DNA of 64,000 bases from Streptomyces sp. ERV7 (lineage in GTDB: Bacteria; Actinomycetota; Actinomycetes; Streptomycetales; Streptomycetaceae). The notes under the pieces were generated by a model. It saw nothing but the letters and a program-made list of their open reading frames with translations. It was not told the DNA's origin and did not search any database. The DNA is taken from contig NZ_LYOY01000040.1 in assembly GCF_001653515.1 (NCBI RefSeq), forward strand, positions 1,697,278 through 1,761,277. The letters are read 5' to 3'. Positions 40,399 through 49,597 of this stretch are shown piece by piece. The translations under genes were made by a program, and so were the position numbers. The first letter of the stretch is position 1, and every line of letters begins with the position of its first letter.

Positions 40399-42108
40399 TC
40401 AGCCGATCACGATGCAGTCCTTGCGCAGCCGGAACCAGTAGAAGCCGTGCCCCGCGAGGGTGAGCAGATACGGCCACTGGCCGATGGCCGGAAAGCGCAC
40501 CCCGCCGATCAGCTCCACCGGATGGGCTCCGGCGAAGGCCCGCAGATCCAGCTCGGTGGGCTGGGCGAACCGCGAGAAGTTGTTCACGCACAGCACGAGG
40601 TCGTCGTTGTGCTCCCGCAGGAACGCCAGGACCGCCGGGTTGGAGGACGGGAGCTCGGTGTACGAGCCGAGACCGAAAGCGGGGTTCTGCTTGCGGATCT
40701 CGATCATCCGGCGGGTCCAGTGCAGCAGCGACGACGGCGAGGCCATGGCGGCCTCCACGTTGGTCACCTGGTAGCCGTAGACCGGGTCCATGATCGTGGG
40801 CAGGAAGAGGCGTCCTGGATCGCAGGACGAGAAGCCCGCGTTGCGGTCGGGCGTCCACTGCATGGGGGTCCGTACGGCGTCCCGGTCACCCAGCCAGATG
40901 TTGTCGCCCATCCCGATCTCGTCCCCGTAGTAGAGGATCGGCGAGCCGGGCAGGGAGAGCAGCAGGGCCGTGAACAGCTCGATCTGGTTGCGGTCGTTGT
41001 CCAGCAGCGAGGCGAGCCGGCGCCGGATGCCGATGTTGGCGCGCATCCGGGGGTCCTTGGCGTACTCCGCGTACATGTAGTCGCGCTCTTCGTCCGTGAC
41101 CATTTCGAGGGTCAGCTCGTCGTGGTTGCGCAGGAAGATGCCCCACTGGCAGGTCTTGGGGATGGCCGGGGTCTTGGCGAGCACCTCGGAGACCGGGTAG
41201 CGGCTCTCCCGGCGCACGGCCATGAAGATGCGCGGCATCACGGGGAAGTGGAACGCCATATGGCACTCGTCGCCGCCCGCGGCGTAGTCGCCGAAGTAGT
41301 CGACGACGTCCTCGGGCCACTGGTTGGCCTCGGCGAGCAGCACCGTGTCCGGGTAGCTCGCGTCGATCTCGGCCCGGACCCGCTTGAGGAAGTCGTGGGT
41401 CGCGGGCAGGTTCTCGCAGTTGGTGCCCTCCTCCTGGTAGAGGTACGGGACGGCGTCGAGGCGGAAGCCGTCGATGCCCAGGTCCAGCCAGAACCGCAGC
41501 GCGGCCAGGATCTCGTCCTGGACGGCCGGGTTCTCGTAGTTGAGGTCGGGCTGGTGGGAGAAGAAGCGGTGCCAGTAGTACTGCTTGCGTACGGGGTCGA
41601 AGGTCCAGTTGGAGGTCTCGGTGTCGACGAAGATGATCCGGGCGTCCTGGAACTGCTTGTCGTTGTCGGCCCAGACGTAGTACTCGCCGTACGGGCCCGC
41701 GGGGTCTTTCCGCGACTCCTGGAACCACGGGTGCTGGTCGCTGGTGTGGTTCATCACGAAGTCGATGATCACGCGCATGCCGCGCTGGTGGGCGGCGTCC
41801 ACGAACTCCACGAAGTCGGCGAGGTCGCCGAACTCCGGGAGGACCGCGGTGTAGTCCGAGACGTCGTAACCGCCGTCCCGCAGCGGTGACTTGAAGAAGG
41901 GCGGCAGCCAGAGGCAGTCCACCCCCAGCCACTGCAGGTAGTCGAGTTTGGCGGTGATGCCCTTGAGATCCCCTACGCCGTCGCCGTTGCTGTCCTGGAA
42001 GGACCGCACGAGCACCTCGTAGAAGACGGCCCGCTTGAACCATTCGGGATCGCGGTCCTTGGCGGGAGTGTCCTCGAAGGTGTCGTGGACGGGCTCGTTG
42101 ACGATCAT
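40399..42108 (-). CDS. treS: Trehalose synthase (maltose alpha-D-glucosyltransferase)
   Basis: A 569-residue GH13 isomerase interconverting trehalose and maltose. Visible: FYEVLVRSFQDSNGDGVGDLKGITAKLDYLQWLGVDCLWLPPFF, VIIDFVMNHTSDQHPWF, GFRLDAVPYLYQEEGTNCENLP (nucleophile Asp), VLLAEANQWPEDVVDYFG (acid/base Glu), LRNHDELTLEMV and the closing GFYWFRL. No C-terminal maltokinase fusion. It overlaps the glgE stop by 4 bases, so it is translationally coupled. It supplies maltose to Mak. Confidence 0.95.
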   Translation of the reverse strand: MIVNEPVHDTFEDTPAKDRDPEWFKRAVFYEVLVRSFQDSNGDGVGDLKGITAKLDYLQWLGVDCLWLPPFFKSPLRDGGYDVSDYTAVLPEFGDLADFVEFVDAAHQRGMRVIIDFVMNHTSDQHPWFQESRKDPAGPYGEYYVWADNDKQFQDARIIFVDTETSNWTFDPVRKQYYWHRFFSHQPDLNYENPAVQDEILAALRFWLDLGIDGFRLDAVPYLYQEEGTNCENLPATHDFLKRVRAEIDASYPDTVLLAEANQWPEDVVDYFGDYAAGGDECHMAFHFPVMPRIFMAVRRESRYPVSEVLAKTPAIPKTCQWGIFLRNHDELTLEMVTDEERDYMYAEYAKDPRMRANIGIRRRLASLLDNDRNQIELFTALLLSLPGSPILYYGDEIGMGDNIWLGDRDAVRTPMQWTPDRNAGFSSCDPGRLFLPTIMDPVYGYQVTNVEAAMASPSSLLHWTRRMIEIRKQNPAFGLGSYTELPSSNPAVLAFLREHNDDLVLCVNNFSRFAQPTELDLRAFAGAHPVELIGGVRFPAIGQWPYLLTLAGHGFYWFRLRKDCIVIG

Positions 42109-44102
42109 GGTGTGGGTGACCCTCCGATCGGCGGGGACGGTCGCAGGACCAGGACGTGCGCGGGCGCGCGGCCCGGCTCTAGGCGCACGTAGTTGGCCCT
42201 GCCCCAGTGGTAGGTCTCACCGGTGAGCTCGTCGCGCACCGGGACGGACTCGTGCCACGAGAGGCCGAGTTCCGGCATGTCCAACGAGACCGTGGCCTCC
42301 TGGGTGTGGTGGGGGTCGAGGTTGGCGACCACCAGAACGGTGTTCGACCCCGAGCGCTTGCTGTACGCGAGCACCGCGTCGTTGTCGGTGTGGTGGAAGC
42401 GCAGCGAACGCAGCTGCCGCAGTGCCGGGTGACGGCGGCGGATCCGGTTGAGCGAGGTCAGCAGCGGGGCGAGGGAACGGCCCGCCCGCTCGGCCGCCTC
42501 CCAGTCGCGGGGCCGCAGCTCGTACTTCTCCGAGTTCAGGTACTCCTCGCTGCCGTCGTGCAGCGCCGTGCCCTCGCACAGCTCGTAGCCCGCGTACACG
42601 CCCCAGCTGGGGGAGAGCGTCGCGGCGAGCACCGCGCGCACCTCGAAGGCGGGACGGCCGCCGTGCTGGAGGTAGGCGTGCAGGATGTCCGGCGTGTTCA
42701 CGAAGAAGTTGGGGCGCATGTACGCGGCCGTCTCGCCGGTCAGCTCGGTGAGGTAGTCGGTCAGCTCCTGCTTGCCGTTGCGCCAGGTGAAGTACGTGTA
42801 CGACTGCTGGAAGCCGATCCGGGCGAGCGTGTGCATCATCGCGGGCCGGGTGAAGGCCTCGGCGAGGAACACCACGTCCGGGTCGGACCCGTTGACCTCG
42901 GCGAGCACCTGCTCCCAGAACACCACCGGCTTGGTGTGCGGGTTGTCGACGCGGAAGATCCGCACGCCGTGGTCCATCCAGAACCGCAGGATCCGCACGG
43001 TCTCGGCGACCAGACCGGGCATGTCGCGGTCGAAGGCGATCGGGAAGATGTCCTGGTACTTCTTGGGCGGGTTCTCGGCGTACGCGATGGTGCCGTCGGC
43101 CCGGTGGTGGAACCACTCGGGGTGCTTGTCCACCCAGGGGTGGTCCGGCGAGCACTGGAGCGCGAAGTCGAGGGCGACCTCCATGCGCAGATCGCGGGCC
43201 GTGCGCACGAAGTGGTCGAAGTCGTCGAGGGTGCCGAGGTCGGGGTGGACCGCGTCGTGCCCGCCGGCCGGCGAGCCGATGGCCCAGGGCACGCCGACGT
43301 CGCCGGGCGCGGCCGACAGACTGTTGTTGGGGCCCTTGCGGAAGGTGGTGCCGATGGGGTGCACGGGCGGCAGATAGACCACGTCGAAGCCCATCGCGGC
43401 GACCGCGGGAAGCCGTTCGGCGGCGGTCCGGAAGGTGCCGCTCACCGGCGGCTTCCCGGGCTCGACGACCGCGCCCTCGGAGCGCGGGAACAGCTCGTAC
43501 CAGGAGCCGTACAGCGCCCGCTCCCGCTCGACCAGCAGCGGCAACGGCTCACTGGCGCTGACCAGTTCGCGCAGCGGATGGCGGGCCAGGGCGGCCGCCG
43601 CCTCGGGGGCCAGGGCCGCGGCGAGCCGGGCGGCCGACGGGCGGGAGCCGTCGCGCAGCGCGTCCACCGCGGCCAGCACCGCCTCGCGCCCCTTGGTCTT
43701 CGGCACCCCGCGCGCGGCCCGCTCGTACAGCGCCGCGCCCTCCGCCAGGACCAGCTCGGTGTCCAGACCCGCCGGGATCTTGATCGAGGCGTGCCGGCGC
43801 CAGGTGGCCACCGGGTCGCTCCACGCCTCGACCGTATACGACCAGTGCCCTTCGGCCGCCGGGGTGACCTCGGCGCCCCAGCGGTCGCTGCCGGGCGCCA
43901 GCTCGCGCATCGGCGTCCACGGGCCGGGCCGCCCGCGGGGGTCGCGCAGGACCACGTTGGCGGCGACCGCGTCATGGCCTTCTCGGAAGACGGTGGCGGT
44001 GACCATGAAGGTCTCGCCCGCCACCGCCTTCGCCGGCCTTCTGCCGCAGTCGACGGCGGGGCGGACGTCCAGGACGGGGATACGGCCGATGGGCAGATTC
44101 AC
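42105..44102 (-). CDS. glgE: Alpha-1,4-glucan:maltose-1-phosphate maltosyltransferase
   Basis: A 665-residue GH13 enzyme extending alpha-glucan with maltosyl units from maltose-1-phosphate. Order: N-terminal beta domain (RIPVLDVRPAVDCGRRPAKAVAGE), helical insert, catalytic barrel with VVYLPPVHPIGTTFRKGPNNSL, ALDFALQCSPDHPWV, FRVDNPHTKPVVFWEQVL (nucleophile Asp), VVFLAEAFTRP (Glu), then the C-terminal beta domain. The length matches the family. The GTG at 44102 was chosen behind AGGTGAGCCC. It heads the glgE-treS-mak-glgB series. Confidence 0.95.
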   Translation of the reverse strand: MNLPIGRIPVLDVRPAVDCGRRPAKAVAGETFMVTATVFREGHDAVAANVVLRDPRGRPGPWTPMRELAPGSDRWGAEVTPAAEGHWSYTVEAWSDPVATWRRHASIKIPAGLDTELVLAEGAALYERAARGVPKTKGREAVLAAVDALRDGSRPSAARLAAALAPEAAAALARHPLRELVSASEPLPLLVERERALYGSWYELFPRSEGAVVEPGKPPVSGTFRTAAERLPAVAAMGFDVVYLPPVHPIGTTFRKGPNNSLSAAPGDVGVPWAIGSPAGGHDAVHPDLGTLDDFDHFVRTARDLRMEVALDFALQCSPDHPWVDKHPEWFHHRADGTIAYAENPPKKYQDIFPIAFDRDMPGLVAETVRILRFWMDHGVRIFRVDNPHTKPVVFWEQVLAEVNGSDPDVVFLAEAFTRPAMMHTLARIGFQQSYTYFTWRNGKQELTDYLTELTGETAAYMRPNFFVNTPDILHAYLQHGGRPAFEVRAVLAATLSPSWGVYAGYELCEGTALHDGSEEYLNSEKYELRPRDWEAAERAGRSLAPLLTSLNRIRRRHPALRQLRSLRFHHTDNDAVLAYSKRSGSNTVLVVANLDPHHTQEATVSLDMPELGLSWHESVPVRDELTGETYHWGRANYVRLEPGRAPAHVLVLRPSPPIGGSPTP

Positions 44103-44324
44103 GGGCTCACCTGGTGGCTGGTGGGTACGGGGCGTGGCGGGGTCTGCTCTTTGTAACTGCTCCGTCGACGGGTGACGGGCTGGGGGCATGGCCGCTCCTG
44201 TCCGCGTTCACTCGGGTGGCGGTCAGCGGTTGCACGGACGGCGTCCTCACGGTGGAGCCTTCCACGGGGTCCGAGTGGGCATTCCGGTGGTTTGTTAACT
44301 ACCTGGGCGTAACGGTTCAGACAA

Positions 44325-44352
44325 GGAAACGGCCCCGTCTTTCGGCGGGACC
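44325..44352 (-). terminator. Terminator after the subtilase gene
   Basis: Read on the minus strand, GGTCCCG and CGGGGCC pair over 7 bp (one G-U) around CCGAAAGA, followed by GTTTCC. It is located 27 bases beyond the subtilase stop. The remaining 44103-44324 stretch, the glgE upstream region, shows no gene. Confidence 0.65.
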
Positions 44353-44378
44353 GCACCAGAATTTGCCTACCCACAAGT

Positions 44379-45572
44379 TCAGTTGGCGCCCGGACCGCCG
44401 CCCGCCCGCAGCAGGCGGTCGGGCGAGCCGGGACCGGCACGGGTGATCCTTCCGGTGGCGGCCGGTGCGGTCAGGGCCGCGCCCACCTCGGCCGGATCCG
44501 CCGCCGGATGCCCGCCGAGGTACCGCGCGGCCGCGCCCGCGACCTGCGGGGCCGCCATCGACGTGCCCGACAGGGTCCGGTACGCCGTGTCGTCCGTGTT
44601 CCACGCCGAGGCGATGCCCACACCCGGCGCGAACAGATCCACTGCCGGGCCCCAGTTGGAGAACGGCGCCCGGGCGCCGTCGCGGTCGCTCGCGCCGACG
44701 GTGAGCGCCTGCGGCACCCGGGCCGGGGAGTACCGCTCGGCCGGCTCCCCGTCGTTGCCGGCCGCGACCGTGAAGGTCACCCCGGCCGCGACCGCGCCGC
44801 GCACCGCCCGGTCCAGCTCCGGGCTGGGAGCGCCGCCCAGACTCAGATTGGCGACGGCCGGGCGGCGGGCGGTGCGGGTCACCCAGTCGATCCCGGCGAT
44901 CACCTGGGCGGTGGTGCCGGTGCCCCGGTCGTCCAGGACGCGCACGGCCACCACCGCCGCCCGCTTCGCCGTGCCGGTGGTGGCGCCCGCCAGGGTCGCC
45001 GCCACATGGGTGCCGTGTCCATTGCCGTCCTCGGCGTCGGCGTCGCCGTCCACGAAGTCCCAGCCGCTGCTCGCCCGGCCGCCGAACTCCCGGTGGGTGG
45101 TGCGCACCCCGGTGTCGATCACATAGGCGGTGACGCCCGCGCCGCCGTCCTGCGGCGAGGTGTACGCCTCGGCCGACGGCACCTCGGGCGGGGCCGGCCG
45201 GTCGTCCTGGCGGTGCTCCAGCGAGACGGCGCTGTCCTGCGCCACCGACGCCACGCCCGGATCGGCCGCGAGGCGCCGGGCCCGCTCGGCGTCCAGGCGC
45301 ACCGCGTAGCCGTTGAGGGCGGTCCCGTACGTACGGCTGATCCGTGCCCCGTACCTGGCGGCGAGGCCGCGGCCCGCCTCGGAGGAGGCGCCGGTGGAGT
45401 CCTTGAGCGTGACGATGTAGCTGCCGACGACCGCGCCCGGCGCGTCCGCGCCGAGCACGTGCCCCTCGGGCGGCGCGGCCCGGGCCGGCAGGGCGAGGGC
45501 CAGCGCCGCCACCGTGCCCAGCGCGGTCAGCGCCCCGGCCGTGCGCAGGCGCGTGGTGCGTGTCGCTCCCAT
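44379..45572 (-). CDS. Secreted S8 subtilisin-like serine protease
   Basis: A 397-residue subtilase with signal peptide (LTALGTVAALALALPARAAP), an I9-type propeptide (GSYIVTLKDSTGAS ... VASVAQDSAVSL) and the protease domain. Catalytic triad: Asp153 (AYVIDTGV), His186 (GNGHGTHVAAT), Ser338 (SGTSMAAPQVAG); oxyanion Asn273 (AAGNDGEPAERYSPA). The ATG follows GGAGGACCACGGC. Extracellular. It is divergent from glgP with a 201-base shared upstream region. Confidence 0.95.
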   Translation of the reverse strand: MGATRTTRLRTAGALTALGTVAALALALPARAAPPEGHVLGADAPGAVVGSYIVTLKDSTGASSEAGRGLAARYGARISRTYGTALNGYAVRLDAERARRLAADPGVASVAQDSAVSLEHRQDDRPAPPEVPSAEAYTSPQDGGAGVTAYVIDTGVRTTHREFGGRASSGWDFVDGDADAEDGNGHGTHVAATLAGATTGTAKRAAVVAVRVLDDRGTGTTAQVIAGIDWVTRTARRPAVANLSLGGAPSPELDRAVRGAVAAGVTFTVAAGNDGEPAERYSPARVPQALTVGASDRDGARAPFSNWGPAVDLFAPGVGIASAWNTDDTAYRTLSGTSMAAPQVAGAAARYLGGHPAADPAEVGAALTAPAATGRITRAGPGSPDRLLRAGGGPGAN

Positions 45573-45773
45573 GCCGTGGTCCTCCCCCTCCGGCGGCCCC
45601 CTTCGCAGCCTCCCGCCCACGGGGGGACGTCCACAAGGGCGCACGCCGGGGGCGGTCGCTTCCGTGCGCCGTGGTAGTGCGGGACGCCCGCCCACTACCT
45701 TCGAGGGTGAAGGCCAGTCGAACAGAGCTGTACGTCCCCCTTGTTGCGTACCTCCCCTGCGAAGGTGGAACAC

Positions 45774-48401
45774 GTGAAGGCAATCCGTCGGTTCACCGTC
45801 CGCCCCGTCCTCCCCGAGCCCCTGCGGCCGCTGAGCGAGCTGGCCCGCAATCTGCGCTGGTCCTGGCATCCCGAGACCAGAGAACTGTTCCAGTCCGTCG
45901 ACCCCGAGGGATGGCGGGCGGCCGGAGAGGACCCCGTGCGCCTGCTCGGGTCGGTCTCCGCCGCCCGGCTCGCCGCGCTGGCCGAGGACCGCCGCTTCGT
46001 CCGTGCCCTGACCGCCTGCGCCGACGACCTCGCCGACTATCTGGGCGGGCGGCGGTGGTACCAGCAGCAGCCCGAGGGGCTGCCGGGCGCCATCGCCTAC
46101 TTCTCGCCGGAGTTCGGGATCACCGCCGCGCTGCCGCAGTACTCGGGCGGCCTCGGCATCCTCGCCGGCGACCACCTCAAGTCCGCCAGCGACCTCGGCG
46201 TACCGCTGATCGGCGTCGGGCTGCTCTACCGGCACGGCTACTTCCGCCAGTCGCTCTCGCGCGACGGCTGGCAGCAGGAGCACTATCCCGTACTCGACCC
46301 CAATGAACTGCCCCTCGCGCTGCTGCGGGAGGCCGACGGCGAGCCCGCCCGGATCTCGCTGCACCTGCCCGGCGGCCGCGCGCTGCACGCGGTGGTGTGG
46401 ATCGCCCGGGTCGGCCGGGTCCCGCTGCTGATGCTCGACTCGGACGTGGAGGAGAACGGCCCGGGCGAACGCGACGTCACCGACCGGCTGTACGGGGGCG
46501 GCAGCGAGCACCGGCTCCTCCAGGAGATGCTGCTCGGCATCGGCGGGGTGCGGGCGGTGCGGGCGTACTGCCGGATCACCGGGCACCCCGCGCCGGAGGT
46601 CTTCCACACCAACGAGGGCCACGCGGGCTTCCTCGGCCTGGAGCGGATCCGCGAACTGGCCGGAGAGGGACTGGAGTTCGACGCGGCCCTGGAGTCGGTG
46701 CGGGCCGGGACCGTCTTCACCACCCACACCCCGGTCCCCGCCGGGATCGACCGCTTCGACCGCGAGCTGGTCGCCCACCACCTCGGCGACGACGGCGAAT
46801 TGCCGGGCGTCGACGTGTCGAAGATCCTCCAGCTCGGTATGGAGACCTACCCGGGCGGCGAGCCCAACCTCTTCAACATGGCCGTGATGGGGCTGCGCCT
46901 GGCCCAGCGCGCCAACGGCGTCTCCACCCTGCACGGCGAGGTCAGCCGGGAGATGTTCGCGGGCCTGTGGCCCGGGTTCGACCCCTCGGAGGTGCCGATC
47001 ACCTCCGTCACCAACGGCGTGCACGCGCCGACGTGGGTCGCGCCCGAGGTGTTCCGGCTCGGCGCCCGGCAGATCGGCGCCGGGCGCGCCGAGGACGCGC
47101 TGGCCGTGGGCGGCTCGCCGCGCTGGGACGCGGTCGCGGACATCCCCGACACCGAGATCTGGGAGCTCCGGCGCGAGCTGCGCGAGCAGCTGGTCCTCGA
47201 AGTGCGCGAGCGGCTGTACGCGTCGTGGCGCACCCGGGGGGCCGGGACGGCGGAACTGGGCTGGGTGGACGGGGTGCTCGACCCCGACATCCTGACCATC
47301 GGCTTCGCCCGCCGCGTCCCCTCCTACAAGCGCCTCACCCTGATGCTCCGCGACCGGGACCGGCTGATGGAGCTGCTGCTCCATCCGACCCGGCCGGTGC
47401 AGATCGTGGTGGCGGGCAAGGCGCACCCCGCCGACGACAGCGGCAAGCGGCTGGTCCAGGAGCTGGTGCGGTTCGCCGACGACCCCCGGGTGCGCCACCG
47501 GATCGTCTTCCTGCCCGACTACGGGATGGCGATGGCCAAGAAGCTCTACCCGGGCTGCGATGTGTGGCTCAACAATCCGCTGCGGCCCCTTGAGGCGTGC
47601 GGGACCAGCGGGATGAAGGCCGCGCTCAACGGGTGTCTGAACCTGTCCGTCCTGGACGGCTGGTGGGACGAGTGGTTCGAGCCGGACTTCGGCTGGGCCA
47701 TCCCGACCGCCGACGGCTCCGCCACCGACGAGGACCGCAGGGACCAGCTGGAGGCGACCGCCCTGTACGACCTGATCGAGGACCGGGTGGCGCCGCGCTT
47801 CTACGACCGGGGCGCGGGCGGGCTGCCCGGCCGCTGGATCGAGATGGTCCGCGAGACCCTGGCCTCGCTCGGCCCCAAGGTGCTGGCGGGGCGGATGGTG
47901 CGCGAGTACGTGGAGCGGCTGTACGCGCCCGCCGCCCTGGCCCACCGCGAGCTGGCGCCGGACACGGCCCGGGAGCTGGCGGCCTGGAAGGCCCGGGTGC
48001 GGGCGGCCTGGCCGCAGGTGGCCGTCGACCATGTGGAGGCGGTGGCCGCGACGGCCGTCAACGGTCACGCGGAGCTCGGCTCCACGCTCGCCCTGCGGGT
48101 GCGGGCCGGGCTCGGCGGGCTCCAGCCGGACGATGTGGAGGTGCAGGCGGTCGCGGGGCGGGTGGACGCCGCGGACACCCTCGCGGAGGCCCGGACGGTC
48201 GCCCTGAAGCCCGCGGGCGGCCCCGACCTGGAGGGGCGCTGGGTCTACGAGGGCCCGCTCGCCCTGGACCGCACCGGCCCGTACGGCTACACGGTCCGCG
48301 TCCTGCCGGCCCACCGGCTCCTCGCCGACGGCGCCGATCTCGGCCTGGTCGCGCTGCCGACCGAGGCGACGGGGGAGGGGGCGGGGGTGCTGATGCGCTG
48401 A
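45774..48401 (+). CDS. glgP: Glycogen/alpha-glucan phosphorylase
   Basis: An 875-residue GT35 phosphorylase of the short, MalP-like bacterial class, releasing glucose-1-phosphate from alpha-glucan. Visible: an N-terminal DUF3417-type domain (PLSELARNLRWSWHPETRELFQSVDPEGW), PQYSGGLGILAGDHLKSASDLGVPLIGVGLLYRHGYF, HTNEGHAGFLGLERI, FTTHTPVPAGIDRF, RRVPSYKRLTLML, and the pyridoxal-phosphate region NNPLRPLEACGTSGMKAALNGCLNLSVLDGWWDEW. GTG chosen behind GAAGGTGGAACAC. It is the degrading partner of the convergent-facing GlgE pathway genes. Confidence 0.95.
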   Translation: MKAIRRFTVRPVLPEPLRPLSELARNLRWSWHPETRELFQSVDPEGWRAAGEDPVRLLGSVSAARLAALAEDRRFVRALTACADDLADYLGGRRWYQQQPEGLPGAIAYFSPEFGITAALPQYSGGLGILAGDHLKSASDLGVPLIGVGLLYRHGYFRQSLSRDGWQQEHYPVLDPNELPLALLREADGEPARISLHLPGGRALHAVVWIARVGRVPLLMLDSDVEENGPGERDVTDRLYGGGSEHRLLQEMLLGIGGVRAVRAYCRITGHPAPEVFHTNEGHAGFLGLERIRELAGEGLEFDAALESVRAGTVFTTHTPVPAGIDRFDRELVAHHLGDDGELPGVDVSKILQLGMETYPGGEPNLFNMAVMGLRLAQRANGVSTLHGEVSREMFAGLWPGFDPSEVPITSVTNGVHAPTWVAPEVFRLGARQIGAGRAEDALAVGGSPRWDAVADIPDTEIWELRRELREQLVLEVRERLYASWRTRGAGTAELGWVDGVLDPDILTIGFARRVPSYKRLTLMLRDRDRLMELLLHPTRPVQIVVAGKAHPADDSGKRLVQELVRFADDPRVRHRIVFLPDYGMAMAKKLYPGCDVWLNNPLRPLEACGTSGMKAALNGCLNLSVLDGWWDEWFEPDFGWAIPTADGSATDEDRRDQLEATALYDLIEDRVAPRFYDRGAGGLPGRWIEMVRETLASLGPKVLAGRMVREYVERLYAPAALAHRELAPDTARELAAWKARVRAAWPQVAVDHVEAVAATAVNGHAELGSTLALRVRAGLGGLQPDDVEVQAVAGRVDAADTLAEARTVALKPAGGPDLEGRWVYEGPLALDRTGPYGYTVRVLPAHRLLADGADLGLVALPTEATGEGAGVLMR

Positions 48402-48468
48402 GGGCGAATGGGTTGTACCGTACGTCGGCCGCTGCCATGCACCCCGTACGGAACTGCGAGGTCCGATT

Positions 48469-48825
48469 GTGAATCCTGCCGAGAATGTCGCTGCTCGTCC
48501 CATACGTCCGTATGGGACCTGGGCGGCGCGCGCGGGCCTCGCCCTGCTGCCCTTCGCGACCCTGGGGCTGCTGTGCCCGGTGCCGTCGCTGGTGATCGCC
48601 CTGCGGCGGCACCGGAGCGCGGACTGGGTCGCCTTCGCGGTCTTCTGCGCGGTGTGGGTGTCCTGGGTGCTCCAGCTGGCGACCACCCCGGACACCACGC
48701 ACGGCACGCGGTTCGCGGCCGACGTGCTGCTCATCGGGCTGTCCACGGCCGGAGCGGCCACGCACGCCTGGAAGGCGTGGCCGGCGGCCCGGCAGTCCCC
48801 GAACGAGAACGGCAAGAGCGCGTGA
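48469..48825 (+). CDS. Small membrane protein of unknown function
   Basis: A 118-residue protein with about three membrane helices (WAARAGLALLPFATLGLLCPVPSLVIAL, WVAFAVFCAVWVSWVLQLA, FAADVLLIGLSTAGAATHAWKAW) and a short polar C-terminus. I do not recognise the family. It begins with GTG after GAGGTCCGATT, and its stop overlaps the next GTG by 4 bases, so the two are one translational unit. It lies between glgP and the Rhs gene. Confidence 0.72.
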   Translation: MNPAENVAARPIRPYGTWAARAGLALLPFATLGLLCPVPSLVIALRRHRSADWVAFAVFCAVWVSWVLQLATTPDTTHGTRFAADVLLIGLSTAGAATHAWKAWPAARQSPNENGKSA

Positions 48826-49454
48826 AGCAGGTCAAGCAGGTACGTCAGGCCCAGCGGGCGAAGGCCGCCCGCGAGGGGCAGGACAAGCAGGGCAGGTACG
48901 CGCGCTACCGGTTGCGGTTCGCCAGGCTCACCGCGCTCGCGCGGGTGCACCGGCGCCGGGTCTGGATCGCCGCGGGCGCGGTGGCGGCCGTCGTCGTCGC
49001 GGCCGTCCTGGTCTCGGTGCTGGGCGGGGACGACAAGCCGGGGCCGCCGGATCCGCGGGCCCGGCAGTACAAGAACGTCGACGCCTGTCTGCTGACCGGC
49101 GACAAGGGCGTCACCGAGGGCACCGAGGCCGCCCCGGCCTGGGCGGGGATGCAGGACGCCTCCAAGGCCACCCGCGCCCGGGTCAGCTTCGTCCCGGTGA
49201 CCGGCGAGCAGACCGCCGCCAACGCCACCCCGTTCGTCAACAGCCTCATCCAGCGCTCCTGCGATGTGGTCGTGGCGGTCGGCAAGGCTCCGGTGGCGGC
49301 GGCCGAGTCGGCGGCGAAGGCGCACCCCGCGGTCCGCTTCGTCGTGGTCGGCGGCCAGGCCGCGGGGGCCAATGTGACGGCGGTGAAGCCGGGTGACGGA
49401 GTGCGGGCCGATGTCGCCCGGGCCGTCGAGCGGGGGGTCAATACACCCGGATAG
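48822..49454 (+). CDS. Membrane-anchored BMP-like half-domain protein
   Basis: A 210-residue protein: a basic cytoplasmic head (KQVKQVRQAQRAKAAREGQ), one membrane helix at about 48-68 (VWIAAGAVAAVVVAAVLVSVLG), then an extracytoplasmic part. The latter resembles the first lobe of BMP-family nucleoside/purine-binding proteins (VDACLLTGDKGVTEGTEAAPAWAGMQDASK ... SLIQRSCDVVVAVGKAPVAAAESAAKAHPAVRFVVVGG). A complete BMP protein is about 330 residues with two lobes; here only one is present, and it ends soon after. It could be a ligand sensor or a decayed binding protein. No transporter genes adjoin. Confidence 0.72.
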   Translation: MKQVKQVRQAQRAKAAREGQDKQGRYARYRLRFARLTALARVHRRRVWIAAGAVAAVVVAAVLVSVLGGDDKPGPPDPRARQYKNVDACLLTGDKGVTEGTEAAPAWAGMQDASKATRARVSFVPVTGEQTAANATPFVNSLIQRSCDVVVAVGKAPVAAAESAAKAHPAVRFVVVGGQAAGANVTAVKPGDGVRADVARAVERGVNTPG

Positions 49455-49597
49455 CCCGGAATTTGTTGTTCCGCCCCGCATGAACATGGCAAAGAAATGC
49501 TAAAGGATCATGGGGTGGAAGCAACCCTTCCAAAAACGTGAGGCACGATCACGGGGCTTTGTCTTCTGTAAGCCTCGCGTAAGTAAAGGCTGCCTCA

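Noticed and set aside
45573..49487. A very long minus-strand frame upstream of the subtilase
   Set aside because: Only the last 398 codons (start 45572 with signal peptide and ribosome site) make a normal protease. The rest is antisense to glgP and its neighbours.
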